Shown in pieces: positions 1 through 8,445 of a DNA stretch of 28,015 nucleotides. The notes beneath the pieces are model-generated. The model did not search any database and was not told where the DNA came from. It was given only the letters and a program-made list of their open reading frames with translations. The position numbers and the translations under genes are program-made. Numbering within the stretch: the first letter of the stretch is position 1; every line of letters begins with the position of its first letter. This DNA comes from Candidatus Kapaibacterium sp. (GTDB taxonomy: Bacteria > Bacteroidota > Ignavibacteria > Kapaibacteriales > UBA961), in contig JALRFC010000001.1 of assembly GCA_023253875.1 (NCBI GenBank), positions 1 through 28,015 on the forward strand, given 5' to 3'.

Positions 1-58
1 AAAACAAAGCAACGATGAGCGCTAAAGCTCCTAAAGCTAGTATCAATCCAACTGTCAT
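1..58 (-). CDS. 5' end of a possible membrane protein, cut by the window edge
   Basis: An ATG on the minus strand at 58 opens a frame that stays open to the left edge and encodes about 19 very hydrophobic residues (MTVGLILALGALALIVALF). This looks like a signal anchor or first membrane helix. No in-frame ATG lies just upstream and no clear Shine-Dalgarno is seen. The product cannot be named from so little sequence. It could also be a chance open stretch. Confidence 0.3.
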   Translation of the reverse strand, partial: MTVGLILALGALALIVALF

Positions 59-262
59 ACAAAATGTCTTAATAATGGAACAAGTATGTACTAATTAATG
101 ATGATGTTCCCTTTGATTTGAATTCAATGAAGATTGAAAGAAAGGGCTTGCAAATATACGAAAGGCACTGCTTATCGAGGGTTTTTGATTGATAATATCA
201 TTGGTTTTTTTTCTCATTCATGGCTTTTTTTTGCAGTTCTTTTCCTTTTCAGAAAGAGTATG

Positions 263-270
263 TATTTTTG
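263..270 (+). promoter_or_regulatory. -7 promoter element of tRNA-Val
   Basis: TATTTTTG matches the Bacteroidota -7 consensus TAnnTTTG. It ends 10 bases before the mature tRNA, so the predicted start site falls just upstream of the tRNA. No good -33 TTG is found at the usual distance (the bases there are T-rich). Confidence 0.5.
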
Positions 271-280
271 CAGTCTATTT

Positions 281-354
<74 letters not shown>

Positions 355-358
355 CCCC

Positions 359-389
359 AAGCCAAATCTTTACTGATTTGGCTTTTTTT
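359..389 (+). terminator. Rho-independent terminator after tRNA-Val
   Basis: The arms aagccaaatc and gatttggctt pair perfectly around loop tttact and run into a T tract (383-389). It starts five bases after the tRNA, so the tRNA looks monocistronic. Confidence 0.9.
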
Positions 390-395
390 GTCCCT

Positions 396-432
396 AAAAA
401 AGTAATAGCCCTCACAAAGTGAGAGCTATTAC
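396..432 (-). terminator. Rho-independent terminator for the TPR-LuxR operon
   Basis: The arms gtaatagc (402-409) and gctattac (425-432) pair, then one C/A mismatch, then ctcac/gtgag around loop aaa. On the minus strand the hairpin is followed by six T (396-401 read as A on plus). It lies about 150 bases past the stop at 585 and points the right way to end the minus-strand regulator genes. Confidence 0.75.
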
Positions 433-584
433 CGTATCCTGACCCCTGATAGCCAATAGTAAAGATCATCTCGAGATGCAGAATATACCCTATTCCAATC
501 ACAATGATCTAATGGCAACTTACAGGGATAATCACTCGATCCTACCCCATAAAAACCCTATATTTTTCTATGCTTTAAAAAATA

Positions 585-2123
585 TTAGATAGATACGATA
601 TAAGATGAAAGTGATTCTTTTGCTTTGAGTCCACATTTTTTCCGTATACGCATACGATGATTTTCTATACTCTTTACTGTAACACCACATAATGTGGCAA
701 TAGAATGAGTGGCCATACCAAGTTTGATCAATTTTGCGATTTTTAACTCCATTGCTGTAATATTCGGCAATATTTTTAGGATCGATTGAGAAAATTTCGG
801 ATGACTATTATCACATTCCATTAAGTAAGATTCTATGGCGGGTTGTTTGCTTTTCCCTTTTCTAATGATATTATGTAATTGATTTAGAAACAATCCACTC
901 CCATATGCATGTTGAGATTTCTTCTCAATTAATAGCTCGATATCGGATAATATTATTTGCAGTTCACTATTCCTTCGCTTCAGCATTTCATGTTCTTTTC
1001 TTAAATTCACTACCTCATCAATCATTGAATCAGTGAAAGATGGTTTTCCTTGTTGCATCATTTTTTGTTTTTCGACCATAGTAAGATGTTCAAGCTTTTT
1101 CACATATACATCAACTTTAGTTCTATGCAAGCTCTCCTCTACTTTTGACTGAAGCAACATAAACTCAACACAAGGTTTCCACTTCTCAAATGATTTACAA
1201 GCATTCCACATGCTATTATACAGTGCTCCCTCTAACCTTGGAATATTAATCTCTTTTGAAATCTCAACCGCTCGCTCAAAATGCTCCATCGATAAATTGA
1301 AATCTCTTAAAGGATTGTGTTCTTTCCAATAAAATTCCCCCAATTCTTTATAAAACTCGGCAATTCTTAATGTGTGCGCAGTACCTTCATAAAACTCTAA
1401 TCCTTCTAACAATATTTCTAGTGCTTTATTCCAATCATTAAGTGAAATAGCTATGTCTTGCCTACGCATAAATAAAGCACCTTTGTCAAAGTCAACTTGA
1501 TATTCCTCCCAGCTTATTTCCGCCAAATCCAAATGCTCTTTGGACTTCACAGGATCTTTCAAAAAGATATAATTTCTTGATACATTGACATGCGATTTAA
1601 ATCGTAGCTCTGCGGTTGCTTCAGAGAAAACACTCATGGATTGAGCCTGCAAGATAGCTTGATTAGATTTTTCATAGTCTGCAAAAAAATAGTAGACACC
1701 TCCCTTCTGAAATAGCGATTCACAAAGAATCATTTTATCAACACTGGGATGCTTTTGCGCAATTGTTTCCACTTCTATTAATGCTTCTAGAGCTTCGGAA
1801 AAATACTTGTAGGTTTGTTTGTAATGACTACCCAACAACAGAAGTGCTCTTGCTCTTATGTCATGATACTTGTATCGTACAAATTTTTTGCAATGTCGAG
1901 TAATTCTCTCAAGCATTTCTTCAACAGACATATCTTGTCTATTCAGATATGTATCAATAAAACCCAGTAGTTCCTCCTGGATATGTATTGATTCATTGAA
2001 AGTGTTTAGTTTTATCTCCTTTGCTATATCCAATAGCCGATTCTCATCATTCTCACGAATAGACTTGATAATTTCGATTGATAGATTCTTAAATTTCTGT
2101 GGCTTTTTTACTTTTATTTTCAT
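585..2123 (-). CDS. TPR-repeat LuxR-family transcriptional regulator (copy 2)
   Basis: Protein of 512 residues. The N-terminal three quarters is helical and TPR-like, with repeated motifs such as YFSEALEALIEVETIA and WNKALEILLEGLEFY. A charged coiled coil follows at about 370-405 (LRKEHEMLKRRNSEL). A LuxR/GerE helix-turn-helix occupies about 457-505 (TAMELKIAKLI, then VTVKSIENHRMRIRKK). No signal peptide or membrane helix is present, so it should be a cytosolic DNA-binding regulator. In family relatives the TPR part binds peptides or proteins; the signal here is unknown. It starts 11 bases after the stop of its paralogue, so the two are probably co-transcribed. They align almost without gaps, indicating a tandem duplication. 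The TPR call is from repeat character, not a profile search. Confidence 0.85.
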   Translation of the reverse strand: MKIKVKKPQKFKNLSIEIIKSIRENDENRLLDIAKEIKLNTFNESIHIQEELLGFIDTYLNRQDMSVEEMLERITRHCKKFVRYKYHDIRARALLLLGSHYKQTYKYFSEALEALIEVETIAQKHPSVDKMILCESLFQKGGVYYFFADYEKSNQAILQAQSMSVFSEATAELRFKSHVNVSRNYIFLKDPVKSKEHLDLAEISWEEYQVDFDKGALFMRRQDIAISLNDWNKALEILLEGLEFYEGTAHTLRIAEFYKELGEFYWKEHNPLRDFNLSMEHFERAVEISKEINIPRLEGALYNSMWNACKSFEKWKPCVEFMLLQSKVEESLHRTKVDVYVKKLEHLTMVEKQKMMQQGKPSFTDSMIDEVVNLRKEHEMLKRRNSELQIILSDIELLIEKKSQHAYGSGLFLNQLHNIIRKGKSKQPAIESYLMECDNSHPKFSQSILKILPNITAMELKIAKLIKLGMATHSIATLCGVTVKSIENHRMRIRKKCGLKAKESLSSYIVSI

Positions 2124-2134
2124 TGAATGGATTA

Positions 2135-3688
2135 TTACTTAATTGAAACAATGAAAGTTGATAATGATTGTTCTGAATGTAAATTGCTTTTTTTTCTCAA
2201 TCGAGTTCGATGATTTTCGATACTCTTTACAGTGACACCACATAATGTGGCAATAGTTTGAGTGGTCAAACCAAGTCTAATCAATTTTGCGATTTTTAAT
2301 TCCATTGCTGTAATGTTTGGTAGCAACTTGACAATCGCCCGAGAAAACTCCGGGTGTGTATTTTCGCACTCAATTAAATATGTTTCTATACCAGGATGAT
2401 TGCTTTTTCCTTTTTGTACAATCTCAAACAAAAGTTCCAAAAACACTGCTTTCTCATTAGCAATATTTGGTTTCTTTTCAATTAGAAGTTCAATATTGGT
2501 CATCACTCTTTGTAATTCACTATTTTGATATCTGAGAGATTCATTTACTTTCCTAAGTGACATTACTTCATCAATGATTAATTCCGAATATGATGGCTTG
2601 CCTTCTTGCATCATTTTTTGCTTTTCAAGCATTGACAAATGTTCGATTTTTTTTACATAAATATCAATCTCATCTCGATGCAAGCTTTCTCCAACTTGAG
2701 AGTTTAGAGCTAGGTAATGAGTGCATAGTTTCCATTCTTCAAATTCTTTACAAGTATTCCACATACTATTATAGAGTGCACCCTCCAACCTAGGAATATT
2801 AAGTTCCTTTGAAAGCACTACAGCTTTTTCAAAGTACTCCATTGACAGTTTAAAATTTCTCAGAGGATTTTCTTCCTTACGATAAAATTCACCCAACTCT
2901 TTGAGAAATTCAGCAGTTCTTAATGTAAATGTCGTCTCACTATAAAATTGCAAGCCCTCTTGCAATATGATCAACGCTCCCTCCCAGTCATCTTCCACTG
3001 TTTTCAAATCTGCTTTTCGTACAAACAAAGCCGCCTTATCATATATACCTCGATATTCTTCCCAACTTTTCTCTGCTAAGTCTAAGTGCCTTCTTGCCGC
3101 AGAAGGATCTTTCAGAAAGAAATAATTTCGAGCTACATTTATATGTGACTTAAACTGCAACTCCGGTGTTGCTTTGGAAAAGACATTCAGTGCTTGTGCT
3201 TGTACAATGGACTGAGTGGATTTCTCATAATCTCCTAAAAAATAATAGACTCCCCCTTTCTCGAATAATGTTTCACACAATATCATGGACTCCATTCCCA
3301 AGTATTGTTGCGCTATCACTTCAACTTCTGTAAATGCTTTCAATGCTTCAGGAAAATGTTTGTAAGTATGTTTATAATGACTCCCAAGCAACATTGTTGC
3401 TCTTGCTCTGATTTCATGATATCTGTACCGTGCAAAGATTTTACAGTGTCTGTCAATTCTCTCGTGCATTTCCTCAGCAGAATATTTCCTTCGTTCAAGA
3501 AATGTTTCAATAAATCCTAATAGTTCTTTTCGAATAGGACCTTTGTTCATTGTTGATACATTGTTGATTTTTTCGGCAATCGCAGGTAATTCAGCTCCTT
3601 GATCATTTCTAATTGAATTGATGATCTCAATCGAAAGATCTTTCAATGTTGCAGATTTCCCTTTATGTTTATTTTCTGGATCATTCAT
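2135..3688 (-). CDS. TPR-repeat LuxR-family transcriptional regulator (copy 1)
   Basis: Protein of 517 residues, first gene of the pair. It has the same order as its neighbour: TPR-like solenoid (YFLGDYEKSTQSIVQAQ and similar), coiled coil near 375-410 (LRKVNESLRYQNSEL), and C-terminal LuxR helix-turn-helix (TAMELKIAKLIRLGLTTQTI, then VTVKSIENHRTRLRKK). The recognition-helix region is almost identical to that of copy 2, so both may bind the same or similar DNA. The N-terminal 40 residues and the coiled-coil flanks differ most. The start is an ATG at 3688 with a weak GGTGA nearby. There is no membrane segment and no adjacent sensor kinase. No TAnnTTTG element was found upstream. Confidence 0.85.
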   Translation of the reverse strand: MNDPENKHKGKSATLKDLSIEIINSIRNDQGAELPAIAEKINNVSTMNKGPIRKELLGFIETFLERRKYSAEEMHERIDRHCKIFARYRYHEIRARATMLLGSHYKHTYKHFPEALKAFTEVEVIAQQYLGMESMILCETLFEKGGVYYFLGDYEKSTQSIVQAQALNVFSKATPELQFKSHINVARNYFFLKDPSAARRHLDLAEKSWEEYRGIYDKAALFVRKADLKTVEDDWEGALIILQEGLQFYSETTFTLRTAEFLKELGEFYRKEENPLRNFKLSMEYFEKAVVLSKELNIPRLEGALYNSMWNTCKEFEEWKLCTHYLALNSQVGESLHRDEIDIYVKKIEHLSMLEKQKMMQEGKPSYSELIIDEVMSLRKVNESLRYQNSELQRVMTNIELLIEKKPNIANEKAVFLELLFEIVQKGKSNHPGIETYLIECENTHPEFSRAIVKLLPNITAMELKIAKLIRLGLTTQTIATLCGVTVKSIENHRTRLRKKSNLHSEQSLSTFIVSIK

Positions 3689-3807
3689 GGTTCACCCGGA
3701 TTCATTACCTAGATGTGAAAGACTGAAAAGATGAGTCTTGGTATTTATCTTTTCAAATATTCGGTTCATTATTGTTTAAATTTACCATAACAATATCGGA
3801 AATTATC

Positions 3808-4641
3808 GTGAATTCATGTCCACTTTGTCTTGCCACTTCACACATTGAAAAACAGTATGGTAATACTACATTGTTTTATTGTATCTCATGCGATGTACAT
3901 GTATTGTCTCAGCAACCCTCACAAACGCATTTGGATGCGTACTACTCCTCTTCCTATGCAATGAGTGCAAATGAAGTGTTTGCATCAGAGCATCGTCGAT
4001 TATTCAGATTGCCAGAACAATATTGGCTCATTTCTGAGTTACAAAATCATGGTATAAGGTCCGGTGATACAATTCTGGACATAGGTTGCGATAAAGGATA
4101 TTTTCTGGATCAATGTAGAAGATTTGGTTATTCCGTATTTGGTGTAGAACCTTCGCAGCAAGCCAGGGATTATTGCGCATCTATTGGTTTGAACATTGCT
4201 CAGGACATACATGAAATTAAGGGAGAATTCAATGCAATCACACTTTGGCATGTACTTGAACATTTTACTAATCCCAAAACACTACTTAAAACTTGTCATT
4301 CAAGATTAGGACAACAAGGTCACATATATATCAGAGTTCCTGACTTCTCATCCTTTTGGAGTAGATTGCTCCGCCAGTATTGGATCTGGTTTCAACCCCA
4401 AAATCATTATGTGCATTATTCCCCGGCATCACTTACAAGACTTGTTGAATCTCAAGGATTTGAGATTATTCAGTGTAGTAGTAGAAAACCAAATGATGGT
4501 ATAACATATAGAGCGGGGATCATGGCTGATCGTACATTGCAAACACATTTTTCGTTCAAACAATCATTGAAGAAGAGACTCGGTAGAATCTATGAACATA
4601 TAACAGGAGTCGAGATATATCTGATTGCTCGAAAACGATAA
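3808..4641 (+). CDS. Class I SAM-dependent methyltransferase with N-terminal zinc ribbon
   Basis: The frame is open from a TTG at 3772, but a GTG at 3808 with GGAA six bases upstream puts the zinc ribbon directly at the N-terminus, so I chose 3808 (277 residues). CPLC and CISC form a CxxC...CxxC metal site. The Rossmann core carries motif I as ILDIGCDKGYF, the VFGVEPS acidic-strand motif, and WHVLEHFTNP, typical of the Methyltransf_23 type. The usual DxGxGxG has an Asp in place of the second Gly. Zinc-ribbon methyltransferases like this often act on sugars or lipids in surface-glycan clusters, and glycosyltransferases lie 1.5 kb away, but the substrate is not visible. It stands alone and ends in a shared terminator. 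Confidence 0.8.
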   Translation: MNSCPLCLATSHIEKQYGNTTLFYCISCDVHVLSQQPSQTHLDAYYSSSYAMSANEVFASEHRRLFRLPEQYWLISELQNHGIRSGDTILDIGCDKGYFLDQCRRFGYSVFGVEPSQQARDYCASIGLNIAQDIHEIKGEFNAITLWHVLEHFTNPKTLLKTCHSRLGQQGHIYIRVPDFSSFWSRLLRQYWIWFQPQNHYVHYSPASLTRLVESQGFEIIQCSSRKPNDGITYRAGIMADRTLQTHFSFKQSLKKRLGRIYEHITGVEIYLIARKR

Positions 4642-4671
4642 AAAAAAGCCTCTTCACATTGAAGAGGCTTT
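4641..4671. terminator. Bidirectional terminator between methyltransferase and citrate synthase
   Basis: The arms aaagcctcttca (4645-4656) and tgaagaggcttt (4660-4671) form a perfect 12-bp stem with a 3-base loop. The A tract at 4641-4647 gives seven T on the minus strand, so it is strongest for gltA, whose stop is immediately next to it. In the plus direction only a short T run follows. Confidence 0.85.
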
Positions 4672-4676
4672 CTGAT

Positions 4677-5948
4677 TTACTTGATCATTCCGCGAAGTTC
4701 TGTGAGCGTCATTGACTTAGGACGCACAATTGGGGACCCCATCATGCGATGCACCAAAATCTGAGAACAAATTCCCATTGCGCGAGACACACCAAACATT
4801 ACGGTATAGAATTCAAATTCAGTCATACCATAATAATAGAGCAATGAGCCTGAAGCTGCATCAACATTTGGCCATGGATTCTTTGCCTTACCTTGCTCCT
4901 TCAATACTTCAGGAACGATGGCAAACAATTTCTTCATGAATTGTACATTGTCATCATTCAAGTCTTTCTCTTCAGCAAATTGATGGAATGCAGTAAAGCG
5001 AGGATCTGTCACGCGTAGAACTGCATGTCCATAACCTGGAATGACTTGTCCTGAACCCAAACGCTTGAAGCAATATTCACGCAATGCTTCATCTGTTGGA
5101 ACGCCACCAAATTCTTGACGAAGATCCATGATGAATCGCAAACATTCTTGATTTGCCAATCCATGCAATGGGCCTGCAAGACCATTCAATCCTGCACTCA
5201 CGGAATAGAACACATCGGAAAGTGCAGAACTAACAACATGCGATGTCATTGCGCTGACATTTCCACCTTCATGATCGCTGTGCAAAACAAGATATAATCT
5301 CACGAGATCTTCCCATGAGGCATCATTGCTAACACCGAGCATGTGCGCAAAATTTGCACTCCAATCCAAGCCTGCCTTCGGGGCAATCAAATCGCCTTTA
5401 CCGAAACGAATACGGTAAATACCGGCAGCGATTGTTGTTACTCCACCGAGCAATGTCACACAATCTTCAAGTGTGGCTTTCCACAATTCATCTTTTGAAG
5501 CACCTGCCTCATATGCTTTACGAAATGCTGAATCTTTTTCCAATGCCAAAATACCAATGCTCAACATGACCATTGGATGCGTATCTTGTGGCAATGCCTT
5601 CAATACATCCCATACTGAATCAGGAACATTTGCTTTTGCTGCAAATGCCGCACTGATCTCAGCTCTTTCCTCATCATTTGGCAAAACGCCGGTACAGAGT
5701 AAGAAGAAAATATCTTCGGGAGTTTGCTTTGTCAATTCCAAAATTGGGATATTTCTGATGCGAAGCCCTTCATCCGCAGACACGGAAGAAGTTTCACAAA
5801 GCAATGCGGGAACAGCTCTCATGCCACCGAGCACTTGCTCAATTGCAACAGTAGATATTTGTGTATCTCCATGTTCCTTGAGCAATGTTGTTCTCTCGGC
5901 ACGAAGCTGGGGAAGTTTCTCGTCGAGTCGAGCTTTGAACAAATCCAT
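4677..5948 (-). CDS. gltA: Citrate synthase (mitochondrial/type I-like)
   Basis: Condenses acetyl-CoA with oxaloacetate to citrate, the entry step of the TCA cycle, in the cytoplasm. The protein (423 residues from the chosen start) has the active-site set of the family: His262 in GPLHGLANQE, His308 in PGYGHAVLRVTDPR and Asp363 in PNVDAASGSLLYYYG, plus HEGGNVSAMTSH at about 226. These motifs resemble mitochondrial citrate synthase more than the allosteric hexameric E. coli enzyme. A GTG at 5957 is also in frame, but it lies inside AGGTGA, a good ribosome-binding site five bases before the ATG at 5948, so the ATG is the likely start. It is monocistronic, with a terminator directly after the stop and a candidate -7 element at 6040-6047. 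Confidence 0.96.
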   Translation of the reverse strand: MDLFKARLDEKLPQLRAERTTLLKEHGDTQISTVAIEQVLGGMRAVPALLCETSSVSADEGLRIRNIPILELTKQTPEDIFFLLCTGVLPNDEERAEISAAFAAKANVPDSVWDVLKALPQDTHPMVMLSIGILALEKDSAFRKAYEAGASKDELWKATLEDCVTLLGGVTTIAAGIYRIRFGKGDLIAPKAGLDWSANFAHMLGVSNDASWEDLVRLYLVLHSDHEGGNVSAMTSHVVSSALSDVFYSVSAGLNGLAGPLHGLANQECLRFIMDLRQEFGGVPTDEALREYCFKRLGSGQVIPGYGHAVLRVTDPRFTAFHQFAEEKDLNDDNVQFMKKLFAIVPEVLKEQGKAKNPWPNVDAASGSLLYYYGMTEFEFYTVMFGVSRAMGICSQILVHRMMGSPIVRPKSMTLTELRGMIK

Positions 5949-6039
5949 TGAAATCACCTGAAATGTTATGTAATGAAAAGTCGAGTTGAAGTGCTATGCA
6001 AATTCGCCGTATTGGGCATTTTACTTGCATTTGCAGTCA

Positions 6040-6047
6040 CAAAGATA
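6040..6047 (-). promoter_or_regulatory. Candidate -7 promoter element of gltA
   Basis: TATCTTTG on the minus strand fits TAnnTTTG about 90 bases upstream of the citrate synthase start. No TTG is present at the expected -33 spacing, so support is partial. Confidence 0.35.
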
Positions 6048-6115
6048 CGATATGTGAATGATTTTTCATGAAGAAAATACCGAACAAATAGCCATAAATT
6101 GGCTAAAGACCATAC

Positions 6116-7273
6116 TCATTGCTTACCCGTATCATGTTTGATCTTTTGGTAAAATGCAATGATATCCCTTGCAAGTTCCGTCCAAGACAATTCTTTTTTG
6201 AGTGCTTGTACAGCTTCAATATATGCTGATGCCAAATTCCTGCTGAAAAAATCATTAATGCCCTTACCAATTTCACCTGCATCAGTACCATGTACAATCA
6301 TTCCTGCTCTACCATTTCTCAATGCTTCAGGCAAACCACCAACGGGAGTTGCAATCACGGGCGTCTCGAAATGATGTGCTATGGCTATGATTCCACTTTG
6401 TGTGGCTGTTTTATATGGTAATACGCATGCATCGGCAGAGCAGAAAAAGAGCGGAGTTTCTGAATCGGGAATATATCGCACATGCAAATGCACTCTATGT
6501 GCAATCTTCTGCGATTGGATCTTCGCTTCATATTCTTCAAATGAACCATAGATTTCCCCTGCAATCACAAGATGTATATCCTCCGGCAAATTCTTCATGG
6601 ATTCAATCAAATTCATAAGCCCCTTATACTCCCTGATAAATCCAAAGAAAAGGAGAATTTTGGCATTTTCCGGTAAATTCAGTCTTTTTCTTGCTTCTTG
6701 TTTGTCAATCGGCATACCAAAATGCGTATAGATTGGATGCTCTTTGCGTAATATCGGTTTGCCCAATTGCAATTTCTGCAGATCTTCTTCAACTGCATCG
6801 CTAATTGCAATAAGACCATCATGAGCGGAGAGCATATATGTTGTAAATGCTCTATCGCCGGGCCGGGCCTCATGTGGCAAAGCATTATGTACTACGCATA
6901 ACTTTATGCAATCTTTCTCCATTCTTCGTGCAATCGTCCCAAATGCCGGCCCCATGAATGGCATCCATAATTGAGTCAAGAGCATATCCGGAGATGTCTT
7001 TCGAATCTTTGAAGCGACTGATATCCAATTGAAAGGATTCATCGTGTCCAATACTCTCTCGGCGGGAATTGGATCTGCATTATCTTCTTCAGTCACAAAT
7101 TGCGAGCTTCCGGGAAATAGCATATCTGGATATTGCCTGGAGAATGTAAATGCCTTTTGATGATGTCCCAATTCCTCGAATGCTCGATATAATGCAGCAT
7201 TGAATTGTGCAATCCCACCTCGATATGGATAGAATACTGATACATAGGCTATATCAAGAGATTGTTCACTCAT
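6116..7273 (-). CDS. GT-B glycosyltransferase (GT4 family)
   Basis: A family 4-type glycosyltransferase of 385 residues, probably transferring a sugar from a nucleotide-sugar to a cell-surface glycan at the inner face of the membrane. The N-terminal acceptor half opens with IAYVSVFYPYRGGIAQFN. The donor half contains ILLFFGFIREYKGL, followed by the C-terminal GT4 signature region PVIATPVGGLPEAL, with an acidic/Ser-rich loop (ATQSGIIAIAHHFETPV) just before. The frame extends upstream to 7369, but the ATG at 7273 overlaps the TGA of the preceding GT9 gene by one base (TGATG), a standard translational-coupling arrangement. It is the last gene of a two-gene operon. Donor and acceptor cannot be read from the sequence. 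Confidence 0.88.
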   Translation of the reverse strand: MSEQSLDIAYVSVFYPYRGGIAQFNAALYRAFEELGHHQKAFTFSRQYPDMLFPGSSQFVTEEDNADPIPAERVLDTMNPFNWISVASKIRKTSPDMLLTQLWMPFMGPAFGTIARRMEKDCIKLCVVHNALPHEARPGDRAFTTYMLSAHDGLIAISDAVEEDLQKLQLGKPILRKEHPIYTHFGMPIDKQEARKRLNLPENAKILLFFGFIREYKGLMNLIESMKNLPEDIHLVIAGEIYGSFEEYEAKIQSQKIAHRVHLHVRYIPDSETPLFFCSADACVLPYKTATQSGIIAIAHHFETPVIATPVGGLPEALRNGRAGMIVHGTDAGEIGKGINDFFSRNLASAYIEAVQALKKELSWTELARDIIAFYQKIKHDTGKQ

Positions 7274-8361
7274 CAGGCAATTTGTCTTTGAATTGCTTGC
7301 AATACAGTCTGTACAGAAATATCTTTCATACACTGAATCTCTCTCGTGCAATGCGCGCCATAATAGCAATCGCAGCCGGATTCAGGTTCTAGAATCTCTC
7401 CTTTCCCGAACAGATCAAATTCATGCTTGTTGAAGATATTATTGAAAAGTACCATGCTTTTTCCAAGTCCCAAGGCAATATGCATCGTCATGGATACGGC
7501 AGTTATGATCACATCACATTGCGCACAAATTGCAATGAATGTTTCAAGGGGAAATACACCTTCATAGATTGCATGTGTTTGAGTCCTGAGTCTTAAATTC
7601 CGTTCATGTTCATCTTGTCCACCAAGCAATAATGGAGCATAGCCAGCTTCTTGCAACAATAGTATGAGTTCTTTCCAATTCTCTTCCGGCCATAATCTTG
7701 TTGGCCAGCGCGAGCCGGCACCGGTATTGAGTCCTATGATTGGTTTACCTTGCGCAATGTCCTTAATCCGAGACCATTCATGCTGCAATTCTGGGTTTAC
7801 ATTCAACACATACGATTCATATTCATAATGAAATCCGCAGATCTCAAATATCTCTTCTACATAACTCTTGGTATTTGCCTTTGAATATGCATCGAATAAA
7901 CCAGTGAGCAATTTATGTTCAGATGCCGGATTCGCTATTGAGAGATGTCCATCTTTCCACAGGAAGCCACACTTCTCAATTGCATTACAATCTGAAAGCA
8001 ACATTGCAGCTTCTTGATCTTTACAGAGATTCACTGCAATATCAAAATGTTGCTTTGTTACGATGAACACATCAGAAAAAGTGAAGGTACGTATACAATC
8101 AAGTGCATGTTTAGGAAGGATTTCAGGATAATTGGTTATCCATGTGATATGACAATTCGGATACTCTTTTCTATAACGTTCAATAAGTGGTGTCGTACGA
8201 ATCACATCACCCAAAGCACCGAGTTTGATGATGAGAATTTTTTTTGAAACGGGAGTGTATTCACTACATGAATCACATACTTTTCCAGACTCCTTATTTG
8301 GTCTACATGGCATATCGCCTCGGAAATGTATGCAATCGAAATGCAAATCTTGTATTGTCAT
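7273..8361 (-). CDS. Glycosyltransferase family 9 (heptosyltransferase-like) with Cys-rich N-terminus
   Basis: Protein of 362 residues. The GT9 body starts near residue 40 with KILIIKLGALGDVIRTTPLI, and the second half has IIGLNTGAGSRWPTRLWPEENW and DVIITAVSMTMHIALGLGK, all typical of ADP-heptose:LPS heptosyltransferase relatives. Before it sits a short domain with cysteines at 10, 19, 29 and 32 (C-x8-C-x9-C-x2-C), which may bind zinc or an Fe-S cluster. The C-terminus has four more cysteines around CDCYYGAHC, a feature of many GT9 proteins. It is likely involved in lipopolysaccharide core or related glycan synthesis. It is the first gene of the pair with the downstream GT4 (one-base TGATG overlap) and is divergent from the plus-strand GT4. 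The exact sugar is unknown. Confidence 0.86.
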   Translation of the reverse strand: MTIQDLHFDCIHFRGDMPCRPNKESGKVCDSCSEYTPVSKKILIIKLGALGDVIRTTPLIERYRKEYPNCHITWITNYPEILPKHALDCIRTFTFSDVFIVTKQHFDIAVNLCKDQEAAMLLSDCNAIEKCGFLWKDGHLSIANPASEHKLLTGLFDAYSKANTKSYVEEIFEICGFHYEYESYVLNVNPELQHEWSRIKDIAQGKPIIGLNTGAGSRWPTRLWPEENWKELILLLQEAGYAPLLLGGQDEHERNLRLRTQTHAIYEGVFPLETFIAICAQCDVIITAVSMTMHIALGLGKSMVLFNNIFNKHEFDLFGKGEILEPESGCDCYYGAHCTREIQCMKDISVQTVLQAIQRQIA

Positions 8362-8413
8362 CGTTTTGAATAGAAGAATGCTGTCATTCAGGAAAAGTGA
8401 TGGAGAATCATGC

Positions 8414-8421
8414 TATCTTTG
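8414..8421 (+). promoter_or_regulatory. Candidate -7 promoter element of the divergent GT4 gene
   Basis: TATCTTTG fits TAnnTTTG. Transcription would begin near 8427, downstream of the longest possible start at 8410, which argues for the ATG at 8446. No TTG at -33 spacing. Confidence 0.4.
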
Positions 8422-8445
8422 CAGAATTCAATGAAAGTTATTGCC

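Noticed and set aside
5473..5961. Plus-strand open frame of 162 codons inside citrate synthase
   Set aside because: Antisense shadow of a confidently identified gene, without its own signals.
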